64,000 nt of DNA. Origin: CADEEN01 sp963751775 (GTDB taxonomy: Bacteria; Pseudomonadota; Gammaproteobacteria; Burkholderiales; Burkholderiaceae_C). The stretch's first letter is position 1. Every line of letters begins with the position of its first letter. The stretch covers positions 1 through 64,000 of the forward strand of contig CAVVVW010000032.1 of the NCBI GenBank assembly GCA_963751775.1, written 5' to 3'. Below the pieces are notes generated by a model. It did no database searches. It was not told the DNA's origin and saw only the letters and a program-made list of their open reading frames with translations. A program made the translations under genes and the position numbers. Below, piece by piece: positions 56,913 through 64,000 of this stretch.

Positions 56913-57515
56913 GTGCAAGCGTCGCTTACGCCCGGGCAACGCACGTGGACCAGCCTGACGCTTGCACTGGCGCTGGGCGCATTGCTGGCCTGGCCGGCGC
57001 CGCGCGAGGCGCTCGACTGGCAGCCGCAATTTGCGCTCTCGCAGCCCTGGCGCCTTTGGACTGCCGCCTTCGTGCACTGGAGCGCAATGCACCTGCAGGC
57101 CAACCTGTTCGGCTGCGTCGCGGTCGCCGCTTTCGGCATCGCTGCCCGCTTGCCACGCCATGCGACCTGGGCGTGGCTGGTGGCCTGGCCGCTGACGCAG
57201 GCGGGGCTGGCGCTGCAACCGCTGTTGTTGCACTACGGCGGCCTTTCGGGCGTGTTGCACGCCGGCGTGGCCGTGGTCGCGCTGGACCTGGTGCTGAACC
57301 CAGGCGGGCGTCGCCGCACGATCGGCTGGGCCGTACTCGGTGGCATGAGCGTCAAACTGGCACTGGAGCGCCCCTGGGCCGGACCGACGCAGGTCGTGCC
57401 CGGCTGGGACATCGCCATCGCGCCGCTGGTGCATTTGACAGGCACTGCGGCGGGCCTGTTGTGCGCGGCGGTCGCCGTGTCGATGGCGCGCCCGCGGTCG
57501 GCAGCCCGAAGCTAG
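56913..57515 (+). CDS. rrtA: Rhombosortase (rhomboid-family GlyGly-CTERM intramembrane serine protease)
   Basis: This intact 200-residue protein has about six membrane helices and the rhomboid core. FVHWSAMHLQANLFGCVAV carries H60 and N64 of the HxxxN signature; HYGGLSGVLHAGVAVVAL contains the catalytic S112 in G-x-S-G; H174 in IAPLVHLTGTAAGLL is the catalytic base. The compact size without cytoplasmic domains and these motifs match the rhombosortase subfamily, which cleaves the C-terminal GlyGly-CTERM sorting helix of secreted proteins. Two such substrates are the subtilases at 21.6-25.6 kb. The GTG start at 56913 lies 6 bases after glnE. Confidence 0.85.
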   Translation: MQASLTPGQRTWTSLTLALALGALLAWPAPREALDWQPQFALSQPWRLWTAAFVHWSAMHLQANLFGCVAVAAFGIAARLPRHATWAWLVAWPLTQAGLALQPLLLHYGGLSGVLHAGVAVVALDLVLNPGGRRRTIGWAVLGGMSVKLALERPWAGPTQVVPGWDIAIAPLVHLTGTAAGLLCAAVAVSMARPRSAARS

Positions 57516-57619
57516 CTGCATGACCATCCCCTTGTTCGCCCCCATGTCTGAAGGCGACAGTCGCACGCGGCCGGCCCGCCGCGGCGCCGGATCCCTTCGA
57601 CTTCTACAGGAGAGCACCG

Positions 57620-58324
57620 ATGACGATCACGCTGTGCGGCTTTGCGCTGTCCAACTACGTCAACAAGGTCAAGCTCGTATTGCTTGAAAAGAACCTGCCG
57701 TTCACCGAGGAGCGCGTCGCGCCGGGCCACAAACCCGACGACCTGCTAGCGGCGTCGCCCTTGGGCAAGGTGCCCTTCATCCGCACCGAGCATGGCACGC
57801 TGTGCGAGAGCAACGCGATCGTCGAGTACCTCGAGGCCCTGGCGCCGACGCCGGCGTTGTTGCCGCACGATCCGTGGGCCGCGGCAAAAGTGCGTGAACT
57901 GGCCCTGTTCATCGATATGCACCTCGAGCTCGTGGCGCGTGAGTTGTATGCGCAGGCATTCTTCGGCGGCACTGTCGGCGATTCGCAAAAGGCCCGTGTC
58001 CACAAACTGCTGGTCAGAAACATCACCGGCTTCAAGCGCCTGGCGCGGTTTTCCCCCTATGTCGCCGGCGATGCCTTCAGCCTTGCCGATTGCTCGGCCT
58101 ATGTATCGCTGCCGCTGGTGGCACTGGCCAGCAAGATCGTCTACGGCGAAGATCTGCTTGCCGCGCAGGGCGTCGAATGGAAGGCTTACGCCAAGCGCAT
58201 TGCGCAACGACCCTCGGCACAGCGCGTCGATGCCGACCGCAAGGCCGACCAGGCCCTCTCCCTTGCAGCGACGCGGACCACGCCCACGTCGGGTACGTCG
58301 CCGGAGCCGCCGGCAGCGGCATGA
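57620..58324 (+). CDS. Glutathione S-transferase family protein
   Basis: This intact 234-residue cytosolic GST has an N-terminal thioredoxin-fold domain (MTITLCGFALSNYVNKVKLV, GKVPFIRTEHGTLCESNAIV with the glutathione-binding ES pair) and a C-terminal helical domain from about residue 95 to 205. The catalytic position near residue 11 is a serine/asparagine pair (SNYVNK). The last 25 residues are a low-complexity tail rich in T, P and S. AGGAG lies 9 bases before ATG 57620. The substrate is unknown. Confidence 0.9.
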   Translation: MTITLCGFALSNYVNKVKLVLLEKNLPFTEERVAPGHKPDDLLAASPLGKVPFIRTEHGTLCESNAIVEYLEALAPTPALLPHDPWAAAKVRELALFIDMHLELVARELYAQAFFGGTVGDSQKARVHKLLVRNITGFKRLARFSPYVAGDAFSLADCSAYVSLPLVALASKIVYGEDLLAAQGVEWKAYAKRIAQRPSAQRVDADRKADQALSLAATRTTPTSGTSPEPPAAA

Positions 58325-58479
58325 CGGTCGCGCGCGCCGCCGACGCGGGCTGCGCCGTGCAAGCAGCGACGACCACGCACCTCGATGCATGAACGGCGCA
58401 GGTTCGCTCTGCAAGTGCGCGTCGAATTGTTCGAGTCGGCCGTCGCTTGCGGCTGCGACTCGCGACACAGATCGTTGCA

Positions 58480-58672
58480 AAGCGGGCGCGGGAACTTCAG
58501 CCCGCGATCAATGTCTACGCAGTCGTTAGGTTTTGATTGCTGGGCGGTCTTCCGGCCCGTCTGGTTGCAAGCCCCGAGCGCGTCTCCTCCTCCTCCCTCC
58601 CTCCTTCGCTCCGGGCCGCCGCACAGCAACCTTTACAGGCAGGGGTACCGCCCGTCGCGGTACCCCTTTTGT
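58480..58672 (+). ncRNA. Candidate small RNA with CU-rich anti-Shine-Dalgarno tract
   Basis: The 467-base gap 58325-58791 holds no convincing gene but shows RNA-like structure. A short hairpin (CGCGGG/CCCGCG, 58487-58506) is followed by an AT-richer stretch. A 24-base pyrimidine tract of repeated CTCC/CCTCC at 58583-58606 is complementary to Shine-Dalgarno sequences. A strong intrinsic terminator closes the region at 58642-58670. Trans-acting sRNAs with CCUCC loops and such an ending are known in proteobacteria. The 5' end is a guess; the alternative is simply the GST transcript's 3' UTR and terminator. Confidence 0.4.
58642..58670 (+). terminator. Intrinsic terminator
   Basis: GGGGTACCG (58642-58650) and CGGTACCCC (58658-58666) form a perfect 9-bp stem with a 7-base loop, followed by TTTT then GTGTT. 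It reads on the plus strand and ends either the GST transcript or a separate small RNA. The next gene downstream is on the opposite strand. Confidence 0.8.
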
Positions 58673-58791
58673 GTTGGGAGGGATTGAGGCGCGACCTGCT
58701 ATGCAGGGCCGGCTTGGCTACGGCGCCATGGGGTGCGCCGAGATCGGCACCCAGGTGCGCTGCATGCTGCGCCGTGGCAGCAGGCCGCGGC

Positions 58792-59251
58792 CTATTTCTG
58801 ACCTTCGGTCAGTGAATCGAGCTGGAAGCGGCCGGTGTTGTCGACCAGCCAGATCTCGGTGTACTTGACCGAGCCCATTGCCGCCGGCGGGGCCGGGAAC
58901 GGACTGGCCTTCTTGATCATTTCCACGGCCCAGGGGCCAACCTCGGCGTGCTGCCGGTTGACGTACGACGCGCACGTCGCGTACTTCGCCGCCGGCGCCG
59001 ATTTCTGTCTCGATGATCGCCACCCCATACAGCAGCGGCGGCATCTTGCCTTTGCGGACCTGCTTGCTGTAAGCGGCGTAGAGGTGTTTCGCACCATCCT
59101 TGCGGTATTCGCGTTCGGTCTTCGCGGCCGACGGCTGCGCCGCCGGCCCGCCAACCGCTGGCGTGGATTGAAATTGCGCCAGCGCCGGGGCCGAGGCCAG
59201 CAGGCCGGACAGCACGAGCGCAGCAAGAAGGGGGGTGTGGTGCGTGTTCAT
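58792..59251 (-). CDS. Secreted TonB-C-terminal-like protein (frame changes once)
   Basis: A protein of about 152 residues. The signal peptide PLLAALVLSGLLASAPALAQ precedes a linker and a domain resembling the TonB C-terminal fold (YAAYSKQVRKGKMPPLLYGV, AIIETEIGAGGEVRDVRVV). The domain continues after a frame change near 58965 as AEVGPWAVEMIKKASPFPAP and ends FQLDSLTEGQK. It has a cleavable signal rather than the membrane anchor of true TonB, so energy transduction is doubtful. Similar stand-alone proteins are common in Burkholderiales with unknown roles. Confidence 0.7.
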
Positions 59252-59322
59252 GGCAAACAGTCTAGGCAGGACCGGGCCAACACGGGTGTGAGCAACTGCA
59301 CGCCGTGCGGGCGTTCGTTTGG

Positions 59323-60285
59323 TTACCTCAACCAGCCCTTGCGACGGAAGTAGAAGATCGGCACCGCGACCGACGCCAGCATCAGCGCAATCGCAAACGG
59401 GTAGCCCAGGCTCCAGTCGAGCTCGGGCATGTGGCGAAAGTTCATTCCGTACAGGCTGGCAATCAAGGTCGGCGGCAACAGTGCGACGCTCGCGACCGAG
59501 AAGATCTTGATGATCTTGTTCTGGTTGATATTGATGAAACCGACCGTGGCGTCGAGCAGGAAGTTGATCTTGTCGAACAGGAATGCGGTGTGGCTGTCCA
59601 GCGAATCGATGTCGCGCAGGATCTGCCGCGCCTCCTCGAACTGCTCGGCATTGAGCATGCGGCTGCGCATCATGAAGCTGACCGCGCGGCGCGTATCCAT
59701 CACGTTGCGACGGATGCGGCCGTTCAAGTCTTCCTCCTTGGCGATCGCGGCCAGTGCGGCACCTGCCGCCTTGTCGTCGACGTCCTGCTTGAGCACGCCC
59801 ACGCCCACGGCTTCGAGCGCGTCGTAGATGCCTTCGAGCGCATCGGCGCTGTACTCCGCGTCGGCGTCATAGAGCTTGAGCAGCACGTCCTTGGCGTCTT
59901 CGATCAGCGCCGGAATCCGCCGCGCACGCAGGCGCAGCAGGCGAAACACCGGCAGATCCTCGGCGTGCACCGAGAACAGCACCTGCTGGTACAGGATGAA
60001 CGCCGCGCGCACATTTCGCGGCGTGACGTCGTCGTCGATCAGGAAGTCCGAGCGGATGTGAAGTGCGCCGCTGTCTTCTTCGTAGAACCGCGCCGACTCC
60101 TCGAGGTCGTCGTCGACGATGTCGTCGGGAATGACGATGCCAAAGCGTGCATGAACCCAACCCTTCTCTTCGGCGGTCGGCGATTCCAGGTCGAGCCAGA
60201 CCGGCTGCACATGGGCCAACGCCTCAGGGCTGTCGATCTCTTCCTGGACCAGGCGGCCGTTGACCAGCGTGAAGACGTTGAGCAT
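59323..60285 (-). CDS. corA: CorA-family magnesium/cobalt transporter
   Basis: This intact 320-residue channel has a large cytoplasmic N-terminal domain rich in acidic residues (IPDDIVDDDLEESARFYEED) and long helices. Two C-terminal membrane helices flank the selectivity motif GMN in LIASLYGMNFRHMPELDWSL, ending FYFRRKGWLR. CorA mediates passive uptake of Mg2+ (also Co2+ and Ni2+). ATG 60285 begins MLNVFTLVNGRLV. It lies where rpoN would usually precede hpf in this order. Confidence 0.95.
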   Translation of the reverse strand: MLNVFTLVNGRLVQEEIDSPEALAHVQPVWLDLESPTAEEKGWVHARFGIVIPDDIVDDDLEESARFYEEDSGALHIRSDFLIDDDVTPRNVRAAFILYQQVLFSVHAEDLPVFRLLRLRARRIPALIEDAKDVLLKLYDADAEYSADALEGIYDALEAVGVGVLKQDVDDKAAGAALAAIAKEEDLNGRIRRNVMDTRRAVSFMMRSRMLNAEQFEEARQILRDIDSLDSHTAFLFDKINFLLDATVGFININQNKIIKIFSVASVALLPPTLIASLYGMNFRHMPELDWSLGYPFAIALMLASVAVPIFYFRRKGWLR

Positions 60286-60682
60286 GGAACGCGGCTCCAG
60301 CGCACGATGGCGCGCGGCGGGGGTGATGGCGACCGATGCACCGTCTCACCCCGGTGGCGTCACGGCCGCAACAAGGCCGTGGACGGCTGGAGCGGACGGT
60401 CACCGAGGGTGACTCTGGTCCAAAAATGTCTCCATACAAAGACGATCGATTATGGCACTGCACAGGGGACGAAAAAGGTGTCACCATGAACTCCATGCGC
60501 TGGTCGCCAACAGCCACGATTGCGGCACGGATGAGCCCACGATGTCCCGGCAGTGCCTTGTGATGATGCCCGTTCGACGGCACACTGAAGCGGCCGCTTT
60601 CCTGCATGCCGCACACCCCTCACCATCCCGGCGTGACGCCCAACCGCCTCGAATTTCTGCACCCTTGCCACAGGAGGACTTG
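60286..60682. other. Intergenic region between corA and hpf with a short low-GC inverted-end element
   Basis: No convincing gene is seen here. At 60408-60485 a 78-base stretch of clearly lower GC is bounded by GGTGAC and GTCACC in inverted orientation, with weaker inverted similarity inside. It resembles a short mobile palindrome (MITE or REP-type) but has no coding capacity. The hpf ribosome binding site (CAGGAGG) lies just before the end of the region. Confidence 0.4.
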
Positions 60683-61024
60683 ATGAACCTGACGATCAGC
60701 GGACACCACCTTGAAGTGACGCCGGCCTTGCGCGAATATGTCTTGACCAAGCTCGACCGCGTGACCCGGCACTTCGACCAGGTCGTCGATGTGACCGTAC
60801 TGCTGACGGTGGAAAAGCAAAAGGAGAAGGAACGACGGCAAAAGGCCGAGGTGACCTTGCATGTGAAGGGGCGCGACATCTACGTCGAGCACGCCAACGA
60901 GGATTTGTATGCTGCGATCGATGCCTTGATGGACAAGTTGGACCGCCAGGTGATGCGCCACAAGGATCGCGTACAAGAACACCACCATGATTCGCCAAAG
61001 CGAGTAGATGCAAGCGCTCTATAG
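60683..61024 (+). CDS. hpf: Ribosome hibernation promoting factor
   Basis: A 113-residue short-type HPF with the beta-alpha-beta fold (MNLTISGHHLEVTPALREYV, then VTLHVKGRDIYVEHANEDLY and AAIDALMDKLDRQVMRHKDR). It binds the decoding and P/A-site region of the 30S subunit and drives 100S dimers in resting cells. CAGGAGG lies 8 bases before the ATG. The gene normally follows rpoN; here it stands after an intergenic region. A terminator lies 18 bases downstream, so it is at least partly separate from ptsN. Confidence 0.93.
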   Translation: MNLTISGHHLEVTPALREYVLTKLDRVTRHFDQVVDVTVLLTVEKQKEKERRQKAEVTLHVKGRDIYVEHANEDLYAAIDALMDKLDRQVMRHKDRVQEHHHDSPKRVDASAL

Positions 61025-61042
61025 AGGGTAAGCGAATACTTC

Positions 61043-61066
61043 AAGGCGGCCCGCGGGCCGCTTTTT
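61043..61066 (+). terminator. Intrinsic terminator after hpf
   Basis: GCGGCC and GGCCGC (61046-61051 and 61056-61061) form a stem around CGCG, followed by TTTTT; AAG before the stem extends the pairing into the T-run. It lies 18 bases after the hpf stop. Confidence 0.75.
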
Positions 61067-61164
61067 GCTGCCCGGCGGGGGCTCTCGCTGCGGCAGCGCA
61101 GCAAATGCGCAACACGCTGCACGCTTGCGTGGGTCACAAACGGCGCGCACAGCGGGTCGATTCC

Positions 61165-61170
61165 TATAAT
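61165..61170 (+). promoter_or_regulatory. Promoter -10 box upstream of ptsN
   Basis: A perfect TATAAT, rare in this GC-rich DNA, lies 76 bases before the ptsN start and after the hpf terminator. No convincing -35 box is present at 16-18 bases upstream, so activation may need a factor. It would drive ptsN-hprK. Confidence 0.5.
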
Positions 61171-61246
61171 TCAGCGCACATTCACAGTTCCCGCGGTCAG
61201 CCGCATGCGCCCTGGCGCGTTGTGCGGTGCGGAAGGAACGCCATCG

Positions 61247-61717
61247 ATGAACCGACTTGCCACCATCCTGCCTAGCGCCAATGTCTTGGTCGACGTGGAC
61301 GCGACGAGCAAGAAGCGTGCTTTCGAGCAGGCCGGCGTGCTTTTCGAGAACCAGCATTCGATCGCCCGCGCCACGGTGTCGGACAACCTGTTCGCCCGCG
61401 AGCGCCTGGGCTCGACCGGCTTGGGCCACGGCGTGGCCATCCCGCACGGTCGCATCAAGGGCCTGAAGAACCCGCTGGCTGCCGTGCTGCGAGTGCTGCA
61501 GCCGATCGCCTTCGACGCGCCCGACGACGAGCCGGTCTCGTTGCTGATCTTCCTGCTGGTACCCGAGGCGGCGACGCAGCGGCATCTGGACATCCTGTCC
61601 GAAATCGCCGAAATGCTGTCCGACCGCACACTGCGTGAGCGCCTGAAAGTCGAACCCGACGCGGCGGCGCTGCACAAGCTGATCGCCGACTGGGAGCCGC
61701 TGAAGTCGGTCGCCTAA
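61247..61717 (+). CDS. ptsN: PTS nitrogen-regulatory EIIA component PtsN
   Basis: This intact 156-residue PTS EIIA (Ntr) protein has phospho-acceptor H67 in TGLGHGVAIPHGRIKGL. The N terminus is MNRLATILPSANVLVDVDAT and the C terminus has LSEIAEMLSDRTLRERL. It receives phosphate from NPr and controls potassium and nitrogen/carbon responses. GGAAGGA precedes ATG 61247. hprK follows by 22 bases, the conserved betaproteobacterial order. Confidence 0.95.
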   Translation: MNRLATILPSANVLVDVDATSKKRAFEQAGVLFENQHSIARATVSDNLFARERLGSTGLGHGVAIPHGRIKGLKNPLAAVLRVLQPIAFDAPDDEPVSLLIFLLVPEAATQRHLDILSEIAEMLSDRTLRERLKVEPDAAALHKLIADWEPLKSVA

Positions 61718-61739
61718 GTCTGGCATCGGGCTCGAATTC

Positions 61740-62699
61740 ATGAAGCCCACCTCCATCAGCGCCGAGGCGCTGTTCGAAAAGCACCGCCAGGCCCTGCACT
61801 GGGAGTGGGTCGCCGGACATGCGCATCCCGAGCGGCGCTTTGACGATGCCGCGGTGCGCGACGCGCGCTCGGCGGCCGACCTGATCGGCTACCTCAACTA
61901 CATCCACCCCTACCGCGTGCAGATCGTCGGCCGTCGCGAAGTCGCGTACCTCAGCGACCACACCGAAGAGGTGATCGAACGGCGCGTCGCTCGCATCGTC
62001 ACTCTCGAGCCGCCGATGATCATCGTCGCCGACGGCCAGGTGCCGCCGAACCGGCTGGTCGCCATGTGCGATCGCGCCGAGATCCCGTTGTTCGTGACGG
62101 CCGCCTCGGCCGGCCACGTGATCGACGTGGTGCGCGCCTACCTCGGGCAGTTGTTTGCCGAGCGCACGACGCGGCATGGCGTGTTCATGGACATCCTCGG
62201 CCTGGGCGTGCTGCTGACCGGCGAATCGGGTCTGGGCAAGAGCGAACTCGGCCTGGAGTTGATCTCGCGCGGCCACGGCCTGGTGGCCGACGACGCCGTC
62301 GACCTTTACCGCATTTCGCAGACCTCGCTCGAGGGCCGCTGCCCCGCGCTGCTGGCCAACCTGCTCGAGGTGCGCGGCATCGGCCTGCTGGACATCAAGG
62401 CCATCTTCGGCGAGACCGCCGTACGCCGCAAGATGAGGCTCAACCTGCTGGTGCATCTGGTGCGCAAGGAGACCCTCGAGCGCGAGTTCGAGCGCCTGCC
62501 CTACGAGCCGCTGTTCGACGACATCCTGGGCGTGGCAGTGCGCAAGGTGGTGATCGCGGTCGACGCCGGGCGCAACCTGGCCGTGCTGGTGGAGGCTGCG
62601 GTGCGCAACACGGTCTTGCAACTGCGCGGCATCGACACCTATGCCGAATTCGTGCGCCGCCACCAATCTGCCATGGACGACAAGGCGCCGGAGGCATGA
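61740..62699 (+). CDS. hprK: HPr kinase/phosphorylase
   Basis: This intact 319-residue enzyme phosphorylates and dephosphorylates a regulatory serine of HPr. The N-terminal domain is followed by the Walker A loop GESGLGKS (161-168), HPrK signature segments ARSRGHGLVADDAVDLYRIS-like (ISRGHGLVADDAVDLYRI) and the MRLNLLVHLVRKETLERE region. In betaproteobacteria it works with ptsN and an HPr homologue rather than in Gram-positive catabolite repression. It is co-transcribed with ptsN. Its stop lies 60 bases before the convergent fur stop. Confidence 0.95.
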   Translation: MKPTSISAEALFEKHRQALHWEWVAGHAHPERRFDDAAVRDARSAADLIGYLNYIHPYRVQIVGRREVAYLSDHTEEVIERRVARIVTLEPPMIIVADGQVPPNRLVAMCDRAEIPLFVTAASAGHVIDVVRAYLGQLFAERTTRHGVFMDILGLGVLLTGESGLGKSELGLELISRGHGLVADDAVDLYRISQTSLEGRCPALLANLLEVRGIGLLDIKAIFGETAVRRKMRLNLLVHLVRKETLEREFERLPYEPLFDDILGVAVRKVVIAVDAGRNLAVLVEAAVRNTVLQLRGIDTYAEFVRRHQSAMDDKAPEA

Positions 62700-62759
62700 G
62701 CGCGCCGTTGGTTGCGAGCCCGCGCGCGGGCCACGTCAGGGGCCTGCCTCGGGTGCAAT

Positions 62760-63188
62760 CTACTTTGGCCGGTGGGCGCAGTCGACCTTGTTGCAGCCCG
62801 CGTACAGGGCCAGCGAGTGATCCTGCAAGGTAAAGCCTCGGGCCTGCGCGACGGCGCGTTGGCGGGCCTCGATCTCGGCGTCGTAGAACTCCTCGACCCG
62901 GCCGCAGGTCAGGCACACCAGGTGGTCGTGGTGTTGGCCCGCGTTCAACTCGAACACCGACCTGCCGCTCTCGAAGTGGCTGCGTGTCAGCAGGCCAGCC
63001 TGTTCGAACTGCATCAACACGCGATACACCGTGGCCAAGCCGACATCCGCGCCCTCGGCCAGCAGTGCCTTGTAGACGTCCTCGGCACTCATGTGCCGCA
63101 GCGCCGTGTGCTGGAAGACCTCGAGAATCTTGATTCTCGGCAGCGTCGCCTTCAGGCCGCTGCTCTTGAGTTCGTCGGCGTGGGTCAT
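62760..63188 (-). CDS. fur: Ferric uptake regulator Fur
   Basis: A 142-residue Fe2+-responsive repressor. The N-terminal winged helix is ELKSSGLKATLPRIKILEVF to DVGLATVYRVLMQFEQAGL. The metal-binding half shows AGQHHDHLVCLTCGRVEEFY (first Cys pair and His sites) and GCNKVDCAHR (second Cys pair). ATG 63188 (MTHADELK) is chosen; an upstream TTG at 63227 would add 13 non-conserved residues. It is divergent from bamE with an 86-base gap, the standard betaproteobacterial arrangement. Confidence 0.95.
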   Translation of the reverse strand: MTHADELKSSGLKATLPRIKILEVFQHTALRHMSAEDVYKALLAEGADVGLATVYRVLMQFEQAGLLTRSHFESGRSVFELNAGQHHDHLVCLTCGRVEEFYDAEIEARQRAVAQARGFTLQDHSLALYAGCNKVDCAHRPK

Positions 63189-63274
63189 CGGTGCAGGCAA
63201 GGCAGTCGGGCCGCTAGAATGCGTCACATCATAGCCAGAGCAGCGCGGCGAGTGCGCTCGCCGGGCGTATTTCC
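63189..63274. promoter_or_regulatory. Divergent fur/bamE promoter region
   Basis: TAGAAT (63215-63220, plus strand) and TATGAT (63228-63233, minus strand) are plausible -10 boxes for bamE and fur. No clear -35 boxes and no obvious Fur box are visible. Confidence 0.3.
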
Positions 63275-63817
63275 ATGTCCCGCACAGTCCCTTCCCGCTG
63301 CATGACGGTCGCCGTATTGGCCGCCTTCGGCTTGGGCGGCGTCGGCTGCAGTTCGCAACAGGCCGATCGCATCTTTGGCGCCATCACGCCCTACCGCGTC
63401 GACGTGATGCAGGGCAACGTCGTCACCAAGGAGTTGGTCGCCAACGTCAACCCCGGCATGACTCGCGAGCAGGTGCGCGACGTGCTGGGCTCTCCACTCC
63501 TCACCAGCGCCTTCCACGCCGACCGCTGGGACTATGTATTCACCATGCGCCGGCAGGGCACGGAACCGCAGCGGCGCAGCGTCGTGGCCTACTTCAAGGC
63601 CGACGTTCTGGAACGTCTCGAGGTGCCCGAGTTGCCGTCGGAGAAGGAGTTCGTCACCTCGATCCAGCCGTGGGGCGAGGCCGGTGGTCCCGCTCCCGTG
63701 CTCGCGCTGACCGACGAGCAACGCAAGGCGCTGCCGCCGCCGGTCAAGGGCGAGAGCACCGCCGCGGCACTGCCGCTGGGCGCCAACCGGCCGTACCCTC
63801 CGCTCGAACCGCAATGA
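63275..63817 (+). CDS. bamE: Outer membrane assembly lipoprotein BamE
   Basis: A 180-residue lipoprotein of the BAM complex that inserts outer-membrane beta-barrels. The lipobox is GGVGC followed by SSQQADR. The conserved core is YRVDVMQGNVVTKELVANVN, PGMTREQVRDVLGSPLLTS and HADRWDYVFTMRRQG. A C-terminal extension of about 60 residues is usual in betaproteobacteria. Its stop overlaps the ATG of dapB (ATGA at 63814). Confidence 0.95.
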   Translation: MSRTVPSRCMTVAVLAAFGLGGVGCSSQQADRIFGAITPYRVDVMQGNVVTKELVANVNPGMTREQVRDVLGSPLLTSAFHADRWDYVFTMRRQGTEPQRRSVVAYFKADVLERLEVPELPSEKEFVTSIQPWGEAGGPAPVLALTDEQRKALPPPVKGESTAAALPLGANRPYPPLEPQ

Positions 63818-64000
63818 CTGGCCTGAGCGCGGCCCCGCTGCGCATCGCCGTTGCCGGCGCCTCCGGGCGCATGGGTCAGGTCCTGATCGAGGCCGTCAAT
63901 GCCGCCCCCGATTGCACCCTCGCCGGCACCTTGGACATTGGCATCGACATACGCGCCGGCCTGCGCAACGCGCAGGTGCTGATCGACTTCACGCGCCCCG
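63814..64000 (+). CDS. dapB: 4-hydroxy-tetrahydrodipicolinate reductase DapB (cut by window end)
   Basis: Only the first 62 codons are present. LRIAVAGASGRMGQVLIEAV is the NAD(P)-binding Rossmann start and AQVLIDFTRP the conserved DFTRP segment of DapB (lysine and diaminopimelate synthesis). Between them the protein is about 20-25 residues shorter than usual: the loop that normally holds a GQDAG-like motif is missing, without loss of frame. The gene is coupled to bamE by ATGA overlap. Confidence 0.9.
   Translation, partial: MTGLSAAPLRIAVAGASGRMGQVLIEAVNAAPDCTLAGTLDIGIDIRAGLRNAQVLIDFTRP

Noticed and set aside
60286..60682. Small plus-strand reading frames before hpf
   Set aside because: Their translations have no recognisable domain. 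They cross the low-GC element and lack ribosome binding sites; the conserved protein begins only at 60683.

Overview
GC-rich (about two-thirds G+C) chromosomal DNA from a betaproteobacterium of the order Burkholderiales. The gene families and pairings (proA, tkt-gapA, smg-dprA-def-fmt, secDF-yajC, hpf-ptsN-hprK, fur/bamE-dapB, DUF1631, TctC/Bug receptor, and a two-component pair made of an NtrY-like kinase and a receiver-Fis regulator) are typical of the Rubrivivax/Leptothrix/Ideonella group. The placement comes from the sequence, not from a database search.

Layout. 1-4361 is the inner end of a genomic island integrated at the 3' end of tRNA-Phe (4362-4437). It holds a tumE-tumA toxin-antitoxin pair, an abiEi-abiEii pair (type IV toxin-antitoxin / phage abortive infection) and a P4-type integrase. 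4.4-9.5 kb carries the NtrY/regulator pair, a DUF4390 protein and rsmB. 9.6-16.7 kb has folE, flavocytochrome c sulfide dehydrogenase (fccB-fccA), an unknown protein, proA, an AEC transporter and a solute receptor. 16.7-21.7 kb has topB, a SET-domain protein, birA and a SPOR-like protein. 21.6-25.6 kb holds two tandem secreted subtilases ending in GlyGly-CTERM sorting signals; the matching rhombosortase lies at 56.9 kb. 25.7-35.1 kb is central carbon metabolism (gapA, tkt, maeB, pgk) interrupted by a plus-strand block (hemerythrin, murU-like, GNAT, HCCA isomerase). 35.1-41.8 kb has azlDC, a GIN-domain protein, fmt-def, a LysM protein, dprA and smg. 41.8-57.5 kb has a DUF1631 protein, secF-secD-yajC, ubiH, a nitrilase, yhdP, glnE and rrtA. 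57.6-64 kb has a GST, a candidate sRNA, a TonB-like protein, corA, hpf, ptsN, hprK, fur, bamE and the start of dapB.

The genes cooperate in protein export and envelope work (SecDF-YajC, BamE, YhdP, the peptidases with their sorting protease), translation start and maturation (Fmt, Def, RsmB, Hpf), nitrogen and phosphotransfer control (NtrY-like kinase, GlnE, PtsN, HprK) and sulfide oxidation (FccAB).

Quality caution. About 25 conserved genes change reading frame one or more times while the protein continues in another frame. This looks like single-base errors in the sequence rather than gene decay. Broken genes are therefore given as whole CDS spans with the approximate shift positions.
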